Shown here: positions 34,911 to 40,793 of the stretch, piece by piece | How positions within the stretch are numbered: position 1 is the stretch's first letter | How the letters are laid out: the number at the start of each line of letters is the position of its first letter | Assembly (NCBI GenBank): GCA_964452645.1 | Contig: CAYVMO010000032.1 | Span: 1-40,793 of the forward strand | From: CAYXTW01 sp964452645 | GTDB lineage: Bacteria > Zixibacteria > MSB-5A5 > GN15 > PGXB01 | Length of the DNA stretch: 40,793 nucleotides | Direction of reading: 5' to 3' | Program-made: the position numbers and the translations under genes | Notes under the pieces: generated by a model | Seen by the model: the letters and a program-made list of their open reading frames with translations, nothing else | Database searches by the model: none | What the model was told of the DNA's origin: nothing

Positions 34911-36528
34911 ACCGGCAGTAAGCTCGATGAATAATCGACAATTTTCCAGGCTTTATTCTGATTTTTTGAATAAAGAAGCGCCTATAAAAAGGTACATTTT
35001 TTCAAGCAAGCCCTCCGATGTGGCTGATCGACTTGGTCCGCCCAAAATCGATCGTGAGATTCTCTGCGATATTCTGCTCAGGCAGAATAGGGAATTCGGC
35101 GCCAAGCCGAAGGCGCTGGGTGCGGTCGAAGGATTGCGACAGATGGATGCCCTGTGTATTTTTGCCGGCCAGCAGGCCGGGCTTTTCGGGGGACCGTTGT
35201 TTACGCTTTACAAGGCGGTCGATATTGTCAAACGGGCACGCCTGCTTGAAAAGCAGTTGTCGCGTCCGGTAATACCTGTTTTCTGGATGGCCTCTGATGA
35301 TCATGATTTCGCCGAGATAAATCATACATATTATGTAAATCAAGAAGGGGAATTGGTTAAAATCGGATATGAACATCCTGATGATGTCCATGTGCCAATT
35401 GCGGAGATCTGCTTGAATGGTGAGGAGGAATTTTCAGATCTTAAGCGGCAGACCGAGAGTGCCTTTGGTGGCACCGATTTCTCGGATGAACTGCTTAAGC
35501 GTATATTTGCGGCCTATACATTCGAAAAATGTATGGCCGCCGCTTTTGCCGAATACATGACCGATATTCTGCCGGATTGCGGACTGGTGTTTTTCTGCCC
35601 CAGCGATAAGGATATAAAGTTCCATTCCAAGGATTTTTTCAAGCGTCTGATCGAAAGCCATTTTCGCCTTAAACAGATTTTGGACGAGACTAACCGCTTT
35701 CTTAAAGAAGATGGTTATCATATTCAAGTGGAAAAGAAGCCATCGGCAGTGCATATGTTTTTTCATGATCCGGGACGGCTGGCTATTCATTTTCTTGATG
35801 AATCCTTTCATGTCGGCGATAAGAGGCTCGGTCTCCCGGGTATGCTGGATTTGATCGACAGAAATCCGGAGAAATTTTCGCCCGATGTTCTTACACGCCC
35901 GCTGTGGCAGTCATATTTATTTCCGGTAGTGGCGCAGACGGGAGGACCTTCCGAGATTGCATATTTCAGTCAGATCGGGAAGTTATTCAGGCTTTTTGAC
36001 TTGACCCAGCCCTGTTATTTTCCCAGGGCCAGTGCGACGATTGTCGAAAAAAAGCCCGAGGAGCTATTCAGAAAGTATAATTTCAACATAGAAGACTTGA
36101 CCGGGGATATTGAGCAGCTGATCAATCGGATTGCGGCGGAATCATTTCCCAAAGAGATTGATAATATAATCAGGTCTTTCCGCAAAACAATGGAAGAAGA
36201 GTACGCCCGTTTTGAAAAAGAGATGATTGCCTATGATGAAAATCTTGAACCGAATGCGAAACAGACGTATGGTAAAATAGACTTTGCGTTGAATAATTTC
36301 GAAAAGAAGATTTTCAGCCAGCATAAGAAGAGGATGCAGACGGTTCGAAATCAGATTTATAAACTCAACGAGATGTTGTACCCTAATAAGAATCTTCAGG
36401 AAAGATCGCTTAATATAAATTATTTCATTGCTAAGTACGGCTTTAATGTGGTTGGCTTTATCGCACGGAGTCTGGAAGTAAGTACGGTCGAGCATCAAAT
36501 CATCCCGCTCTCCAAATTCGTCGAATAA
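34897..36528 (+). CDS. bshC: BshC: bacillithiol synthesis, putative cysteine-adding enzyme
   Basis: A 543-residue protein of normal BshC length. It shows the family's nucleotide-binding-like core: FAGQQAGLFGGPLFTLYKAV near residue 86, VFWMASDDHDFAEIN with D134-D135-H136-D137, and VVAQTGGPSEIAYFSQIGKL near residue 348, followed by a coiled C-terminal region (about 420-495) involved in dimer formation. BshC adds cysteine to glucosaminyl-malate in the last step of bacillithiol synthesis. ATG 34897 overlaps the pump gene; ATG 34927 is an alternative. The next two genes complete the pathway. Confidence 0.94.
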   Translation: MKAVEPAVSSMNNRQFSRLYSDFLNKEAPIKRYIFSSKPSDVADRLGPPKIDREILCDILLRQNREFGAKPKALGAVEGLRQMDALCIFAGQQAGLFGGPLFTLYKAVDIVKRARLLEKQLSRPVIPVFWMASDDHDFAEINHTYYVNQEGELVKIGYEHPDDVHVPIAEICLNGEEEFSDLKRQTESAFGGTDFSDELLKRIFAAYTFEKCMAAAFAEYMTDILPDCGLVFFCPSDKDIKFHSKDFFKRLIESHFRLKQILDETNRFLKEDGYHIQVEKKPSAVHMFFHDPGRLAIHFLDESFHVGDKRLGLPGMLDLIDRNPEKFSPDVLTRPLWQSYLFPVVAQTGGPSEIAYFSQIGKLFRLFDLTQPCYFPRASATIVEKKPEELFRKYNFNIEDLTGDIEQLINRIAAESFPKEIDNIIRSFRKTMEEEYARFEKEMIAYDENLEPNAKQTYGKIDFALNNFEKKIFSQHKKRMQTVRNQIYKLNEMLYPNKNLQERSLNINYFIAKYGFNVVGFIARSLEVSTVEHQIIPLSKFVE

Positions 36529-36530
36529 AT

Positions 36531-37655
36531 ATGAACATCGGCATAACATGTTATCCTGTCCCGGGCGGCTCGGGGATAGTCGCCACCGAGTTGGGACAGC
36601 AGCTTGCCGCACGAGGCCATCAGGTTCATTTTATAAGTTACGCCATCCCCTTTCGCCTCGACCGCTACCAGGAGAATTTGTTTTTTCACGGGGTCGAAAC
36701 GACGGCCTACCCGCTGTTCAAGCATCCGCCGTATGCGCTAACGCTGGCGGCAAAGATGGCTGATGTCGCCTGCCAGTACAATCTTGAGATCTTGCATGTG
36801 CACTATGCTATCCCGCATGCCACGTCGGCTTTTTTAGCCAAGCAATTAATCACCTGCCGACTCCCGAAAATTATCACGACTTTGCACGGAACCGATATTA
36901 CTCTGGTCGGTTCGGACCCGTCTTTTTTCGATATTACTCAATTTTCGATTAACGCCTCCGACGGGGTAACGGCCGTATCGGCATACCTGGCCGACGAAAC
37001 CAAGGCAACTTTCAAGCTCGAAAAAGAAATCCGGGTGATACATAATTTCTTCGACAGTGAACGCTTCCGACCCGATGCGGTTACGAGCTGCAAGAGGAGA
37101 AATTTTGCCGCCGATGATGAGTTTGTCATTGCTCATATTTCGAATTTTCGGCCGGTCAAAAGAACCCTCGACGTGATTGATATTTTCAGTCGTATCGCCG
37201 ACATATTGCCGTCGCGGCTGTTACTGGTCGGCGAAGGGCCCGATACGGTTCTTGCCCGCAGGCATGTCAGCAAGAAAAATCTGAATGGTCGGGTTACATT
37301 TTTGGGTAATGAGGGTCGGGTCGAAGAAATCCTGCCTTTGACGGATCTCTTCCTGCTTCCTTCCGAGGAAGAATCATTCGGCCTCGCCGCTCTGGAGGCG
37401 CTGGCCTGCGGAATACCGGTGATCGGGACGCTCGAGACCGGTTTGGTCGAATTAATCGATGATAATGTCAATGGATTTCTATTCCCGGTAGGCGACACTG
37501 AATCGATGGCGCGGGCGGGAGTGGAGCTTCTTTCCGACAAAAAAAAATTGGCGCAGTTTAAAAAAAGCGCTCATGAAACAGCGTATGAACGCTTTAATGC
37601 TGGAAAAATCGTTACCCAGTACGAGAAGTACTATGAAGAGATATTGAATGGATAA
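36531..37655 (+). CDS. bshA: BshA: N-acetyl-glucosaminyl L-malate synthase
   Basis: A 374-residue GT4-type glycosyltransferase. It starts MNIGITCYPVPGGSGIVATELGQQLAARGH, the recognisable BshA signature (CYPxxGGSGxVATELG), followed by LHVHYAIPHATSAFLAKQL and TLHGTDITLVGSDPSF. The C-terminal donor-binding lobe has FRPVKRTLDVIDIF, LLVGEGPD and the EX7E-type block LPSEEESFGLAALEALACGIPVIG. BshA joins GlcNAc from UDP-GlcNAc to L-malate, first step of bacillithiol synthesis. Two bases after bshC; overlaps bshB by eight. Confidence 0.96.
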   Translation: MNIGITCYPVPGGSGIVATELGQQLAARGHQVHFISYAIPFRLDRYQENLFFHGVETTAYPLFKHPPYALTLAAKMADVACQYNLEILHVHYAIPHATSAFLAKQLITCRLPKIITTLHGTDITLVGSDPSFFDITQFSINASDGVTAVSAYLADETKATFKLEKEIRVIHNFFDSERFRPDAVTSCKRRNFAADDEFVIAHISNFRPVKRTLDVIDIFSRIADILPSRLLLVGEGPDTVLARRHVSKKNLNGRVTFLGNEGRVEEILPLTDLFLLPSEEESFGLAALEALACGIPVIGTLETGLVELIDDNVNGFLFPVGDTESMARAGVELLSDKKKLAQFKKSAHETAYERFNAGKIVTQYEKYYEEILNG

Positions 37656-38373
37656 AAATATCCCAAAACTCGATGTTCTGGCAATCGCGGCGCATCGTGA
37701 TGATATCGAAATTACCTGCGGCGGGACGATTATAAAATTGACCGATAAAGGCAAAAAGGTCGGCGTGCTGGATCTCACGCAGGGCGAGATGGGAACCAAA
37801 GGTACGGCCCGGGACCGCGAGCGGGAAGCGACGATTGCCGCCGATCTGATGGGTTTGGCGTGGCGGGATAATCTCGGTCTGCCGGACGCCAATGTGGAGG
37901 TCAGCCGCGAAAATAAAATCAAAATAGCCAGAATTATTCGACAATCAAAACCGATGCTGGTAATACTTCCGTTCTCGCGGCAGCGGCATCCGGACCATCT
38001 CTCGGCGAGTCTGCTGGGCTATGATGCCTGTTATCTGGCCGGTTTGGCAAAACTCGATATCGGCGGCGAGCGGCACCGGCCGCGGAAAATTATTTATAGT
38101 TCGTCGTTTCGTGATGTAAGACATTCGTTTTTTGTCGATGTCTCAGGTCAATTTCAGCGCAAACTGGAATCAGTGGGGGCATACAAGTCGCAATTCGACG
38201 GGACCCCGCAATCGAAGGAGATATTCAAGCCGGGCGTGGATATTTTTGAATATATGGCGGTGACCGCTCGCTATTATGGTCAGATGGTCGGCGTGAATTT
38301 TGCCGAAGCGTTTTCGATAAAAGAGAATATATTGATAGATGATCCCTCGGAGATGCCGGTCCGGTCGATATGA
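37648..38373 (+). CDS. bshB1: BshB1: N-acetylglucosaminyl-malate deacetylase
   Basis: A 241-residue LmbE-family zinc deacetylase. The metal site is A15-H16-R17-D18-D19 (AHxDD) with the third ligand in RHPDH at residues 113-117; GEMGTKGTARDREREA follows the usual pattern. It overlaps bshA by eight bases and completes the three-step pathway in the order C-A-B. BshB removes the acetyl group from GlcNAc-malate to give GlcN-malate, the substrate of BshC; related enzymes also cleave bacillithiol conjugates. The YGQMVGVNFAEAF near the end is typical of the BshB1 subgroup. Confidence 0.95.
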   Translation: MDKNIPKLDVLAIAAHRDDIEITCGGTIIKLTDKGKKVGVLDLTQGEMGTKGTARDREREATIAADLMGLAWRDNLGLPDANVEVSRENKIKIARIIRQSKPMLVILPFSRQRHPDHLSASLLGYDACYLAGLAKLDIGGERHRPRKIIYSSSFRDVRHSFFVDVSGQFQRKLESVGAYKSQFDGTPQSKEIFKPGVDIFEYMAVTARYYGQMVGVNFAEAFSIKENILIDDPSEMPVRSI

Positions 38374-38388
38374 ATATAAAACGTTATA

Positions 38389-38475
38389 GAGCGTGGTACG
38401 ACGCGACATTCTCTCGATTCGGTTCGATAAGATTGCCACGCCCTTCTCCCGATAAATCGGGTTCAGGGCTCGCAA
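38389..38475 (+). repeat. Palindromic intergenic element (REP/MITE-like)
   Basis: In the 132-base gap between bshB1 and the GNAT gene. GCGTGG (38391-38396) and CCACGC (38436-38441) face each other; inside the second half GCCCT...AGGGC (38440-38444, 38465-38469) encloses the perfect CCCGAT-AA-ATCGGG hairpin (38448-38461). The segment resembles the palindromic, dispersed intergenic repeats common in bacterial genomes. Whether it is repeated cannot be told from one copy. Confidence 0.45.
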
Positions 38476-38505
38476 AGACGATATTCAGCTTTTATTGAAG
38501 GAATT

Positions 38506-39084
38506 ATGACTCATTATAAATTCAAAGAAGTGACATCGGAATTGTGGGGCGATTTCGAAAAGTTATTTGGCGAAAATGGTGCCTGCGGCGGCTGCTGGTG
38601 TCAATCGTGGCGGATTCCTCAGGGTGGCATCTTATGGGAGGCGACCAAAGGCGCCAGAGCCAAACGGACGATGAAGTATTTGTTCAAAAACAATATGGTG
38701 ACCGGTCTTTTGGCGTACGATGGCGATAAGCCGGTTGGATGGTGCTCTTATGGACCGAGGACTGATTTTCCGCGCACGGAACGAATGAAAGCTTATCGGC
38801 GGGATGACATCGCAAATGTCTGGTCATTAAACTGCTTTTTCATCGATAAAAAATATCGGCGAACCGGCCTGGCGCGCGAAATATTGGGGGCGGCGTTGAA
38901 ATTTATGAAAAAACGAAAAGTCAAAATAGTCGAGGCTTATCCGGTGCCGCTGACAAAAGACGGCAAGCAGCTTCCCGCCGCATTTGCTTATACCGGTCCG
39001 TTGAAAATATTCGAGGAAGCCGGTTTCGAAATCATCCAGCGATTATCGTATTCGAGGCCGTTAGTACAAAAAAAAATTAAATAA
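38506..39084 (+). CDS. GNAT-family N-acetyltransferase
   Basis: A 192-residue protein with AAGGAATT before ATG 38506. The N-terminus has CGGCWCQSWRIP (residues 27-38), a Cys/Trp-rich motif seen in a GNAT subgroup. The acetyl-CoA site is near residues 112-125 (CFFIDKKYRRTGLAREIL), with R-R-T-G-L-A as the Q/RxxGxG/A loop. The substrate is unknown. It follows the bacillithiol genes but behind a palindromic gap, so co-transcription is uncertain; a bidirectional terminator follows it. Confidence 0.88.
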   Translation: MTHYKFKEVTSELWGDFEKLFGENGACGGCWCQSWRIPQGGILWEATKGARAKRTMKYLFKNNMVTGLLAYDGDKPVGWCSYGPRTDFPRTERMKAYRRDDIANVWSLNCFFIDKKYRRTGLAREILGAALKFMKKRKVKIVEAYPVPLTKDGKQLPAAFAYTGPLKIFEEAGFEIIQRLSYSRPLVQKKIK

Positions 39085-39102
39085 GCATATTTCAAAACAA
39101 TA

Positions 39103-39134
39103 AAAAAATCCGCCGATGTTTCGGCGGATTTTTT
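39103..39134. terminator. Bidirectional intrinsic terminator
   Basis: Thirteen-base-pair stem: six A's, TCCGCCG, loop ATGTTT, then CGGCGGA and six T's. The T-run on one strand and the A-run on the other make it work for both the GNAT gene (plus strand) and the lipoprotein gene (minus strand), which converge here. Confidence 0.9.
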
Positions 39135-39152
39135 AGTTCAGATACTAAAATC

Positions 39153-40577
39153 TCAGTCGCAATGGCCGGGGCCGATAAGGCCGTTGTTATAATCATCAAA
39201 CTTGCTCATCAGTTTGAGAGCCAGATGTTGATCTCTCTTGGAAAGAGTGTCCCAATCCATCCAGTCATATTCGGCCAGGAATTCATCGGCCTGCGTAAGT
39301 GCCATATCAATATCGGCGTCATCAGCGCTCGAGGCGATGTTGAGTTTCGCGCCAAGCAACTGAGCGTAAAGCTTGGTGATACCGTTGGATGGATCGCCAT
39401 AAGTTTTCATGACAAGAATATCATGAGCCACGGCCGAATCGGTCACGACCAAACTCTTACCGGTGCCGTCACCCAGAGTAATGGGCAGCAACGGTGAAAT
39501 AACGTTATCCTGCGGGCCAAAGCCGGCGTGCGTTTTCCAGAAGCCGATGGTCAACGTGCAGCCTTCCTGCGGGACACGGTACAGGCCGGCATCCCAGGTC
39601 GGATCAACTTCACCGGATTCCAGAGTGGCGCAGATGGTCATACCGGTGGTCGGGTCGGCATCGCTGTCAACCGAATCATTGGTACCCTGATCCTGCATCG
39701 TGAATGCATAACCTTCCGGCTTAATAAATTCGACATAATAGTCGCCCGGCATCAGATTGTAGAAGAAGTAAAAACCATCAGCGTCGGTCATCGTGGTTGC
39801 CACCAGGTTATCATCACAGTCGTACAGGTTGACCACAACATCCGGGAAGCCCGGCTCATCGGCATCCTGGACGCCATTCTGATTACTGTCAATCCAGACG
39901 GTATCGCCCAGAGCGGCCGGTTCCGGTATCTCGGGGAATTCAAAGCGAACCAGGGCCTGCTTTTCGAGATCAGTTGCATTAAACCAGCCATACCAGCCGA
40001 TATCCAATTCAGGTGAATCGCCTCTATTCTCATCCGGATAAGTCTCGACTATATAGGCGTCAGCAGTGGCCTGCAATTGCTCGCAGACAACATCCTGTCC
40101 ATCCATATAACATACTTCCAAATAGGGCTGTAATGAGGCGGCTTCCCGGCTATGTAATATCGTGTAAGGGCTGGTCATATCTTCCTGGTCCAAGAGGATG
40201 CCGAAATTGTCATAAGTGCCGCCCAGCCAGGCGGTGACAAGAGCGGTAACATCAATTCCCTCATAAGCGGTATCGTCGGCGAGAAAGGAGCCCTCTACAG
40301 CGGCATCAAAGCTGCCGCCGAAATTGTTCCAGGTCACCGTCATTTCATCCCAATCGGCGGTTATTCGATGGGCGCTGATGGTATAGCTACTGGCCTGATT
40401 TACATAAACATAAAGTGTGGCCGAGACTAGATTATCAGAAGTTGGAAATCCGGTCAATCCCGCCTGGAAAAGGCTGGGATCATCGGAACGGGTAACTAAA
40501 GTGCGATTGCTATCGCACCCGATCCCGATTAGAGCCAACACCGAAATCAGCATCAGGAATAAAGTCAGTTTCCGCAT
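39153..40577 (-). CDS. Surface lipoprotein with DNRLRE-like and SdrD_B-like modules
   Basis: A 474-residue protein whose signal peptide ends in the lipobox I17-G18-I19-G20-C21. AAGGA lies before its ATG. Residues about 40-160 look like the second half of a DNRLRE domain (LVSATLYVYV, MTVTWNNFGG, IDVTALVTAWLGGTYDNFG); residues about 163-215 look like the first half of another (ADAYIVETYPDENRGDSPEL, QALVRFEFPEIPE). Residues about 220-335 form an SdrD_B-like domain (GDTVWIDSNQNGVQDADEPG, DGFYFFYNLMPGDYYVEF) with calcium-loop character. The C-terminal 135 residues begin CTLTIGFWKTHAG, a module found in other secreted proteins. Probably a surface-anchored adhesive or polymer-binding protein. Confidence 0.88.
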   Translation of the reverse strand: MRKLTLFLMLISVLALIGIGCDSNRTLVTRSDDPSLFQAGLTGFPTSDNLVSATLYVYVNQASSYTISAHRITADWDEMTVTWNNFGGSFDAAVEGSFLADDTAYEGIDVTALVTAWLGGTYDNFGILLDQEDMTSPYTILHSREAASLQPYLEVCYMDGQDVVCEQLQATADAYIVETYPDENRGDSPELDIGWYGWFNATDLEKQALVRFEFPEIPEPAALGDTVWIDSNQNGVQDADEPGFPDVVVNLYDCDDNLVATTMTDADGFYFFYNLMPGDYYVEFIKPEGYAFTMQDQGTNDSVDSDADPTTGMTICATLESGEVDPTWDAGLYRVPQEGCTLTIGFWKTHAGFGPQDNVISPLLPITLGDGTGKSLVVTDSAVAHDILVMKTYGDPSNGITKLYAQLLGAKLNIASSADDADIDMALTQADEFLAEYDWMDWDTLSKRDQHLALKLMSKFDDYNNGLIGPGHCD

Positions 40578-40756
40578 GTTTGTGATTCCTTCGTTTTGTT
40601 GGTTAATGATTAATTTCTATCTTAATAGACACCGTATTTCGCAAAAAAAGTGCCTTCTTTATATAAAAATTCCTGCTTTCCAAATATTCAGACTGCTAAT
40701 TAGTGCTTATGGAATCAAAAACCGTTTTGACAGACGATTATACTGCTCCCCATTAG

Positions 40757-40784
40757 TTGACAGGGTTTGTTAAGAGAGTATCTT
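40757..40784 (+). promoter_or_regulatory. Candidate plus-strand promoter at the window end
   Basis: TTGACA at 40757-40762, a 16-base spacer and TATCTT at 40779-40784. It would serve a gene beyond the window. The 216 bases from 40578 to the end hold no gene that I can support. Confidence 0.35.
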
Positions 40785-40793
40785 GTGGCTGAT

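Noticed and set aside
39528..40016. A 162-codon plus-strand frame opposite the surface lipoprotein
   Set aside because: No recognisable motif; the minus-strand frame has a lipobox and known modules.
1..40793. tRNA, rRNA, riboswitch or CRISPR features
   Set aside because: I saw no cloverleaf, conserved rRNA block, known riboswitch core or regular repeat-spacer structure in the short intergenic gaps.

Overview
The window (40.8 kb) is gene-dense bacterial chromosome with no RNA genes, insertion sequences or CRISPR arrays that I can see, and no gene-free stretch longer than about 220 bases. The gene content suggests a diderm bacterium of the FCB superphylum (Bacteroidetes/Gemmatimonadetes/Zixibacteria-like lineages). 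Evidence for this is a PorV-like outer-membrane protein, an M6 protease ending in a type IX-style sorting domain, DUF5683-type proteins, a full Bacteroides-aerotolerance (Bat) locus and bacillithiol synthesis genes. Candidate Zixibacteria is my best guess, but nothing in the window (no rRNA) proves it.

Layout. (1) 1-11739, plus strand: a cell-surface block with a partial PorV-like barrel, a large secreted M6 protease, two tandem DUF5683-type proteins, an NHL-propeller lipoprotein, a 1088-residue barrel-like protein and an Omp85/BamA-like protein, mostly overlapping or nearly so. (2) 11757-13817, minus strand: an AT-rich pentapeptide-repeat membrane protein that looks like an intruder; a perfect but orphan Shine-Dalgarno sequence lies beside it. 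(3) 13914-14765: a UbiA-family prenyltransferase, possibly leaderless. (4) 14880-26421: a Bat operon (batD-like gene split by a frameshift, MoxR ATPase, DUF58, TPR/SurA-like protein, GT39-like membrane protein, BatD-like, BatA, BatB, BatC, BatD, BatE), almost every junction overlapping. (5) 26522-28560: a flippase-like membrane protein and CorA, behind a strong promoter and a leader hairpin. (6) 28742-38373: a TetR regulator with a 10-bp-arm palindromic operator, a tripartite RND efflux pump (TolC, HlyD-type lipoprotein, AcrB-type pump) and, overlapping it, the complete bacillithiol pathway bshC-bshA-bshB1. (7) 38374-39134: a palindromic intergenic element, a GNAT acetyltransferase and a bidirectional terminator. 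(8) 39153-40577, minus strand: a surface lipoprotein with DNRLRE-like and SdrD_B-like modules.

How the genes work together. Block 1 appears to build and decorate the outer membrane. Block 4 is the usual MoxR/VWA/TPR membrane assembly, expanded by three BatD-type proteins and unusual inserted genes. Block 6 is the most interesting: co-transcription of an inducible efflux pump with all three genes for the thiol bacillithiol suggests one regulated detoxification unit, in which a low-molecular-weight thiol conjugates toxic electrophiles and the pump exports products. That functional link is inference from gene order.
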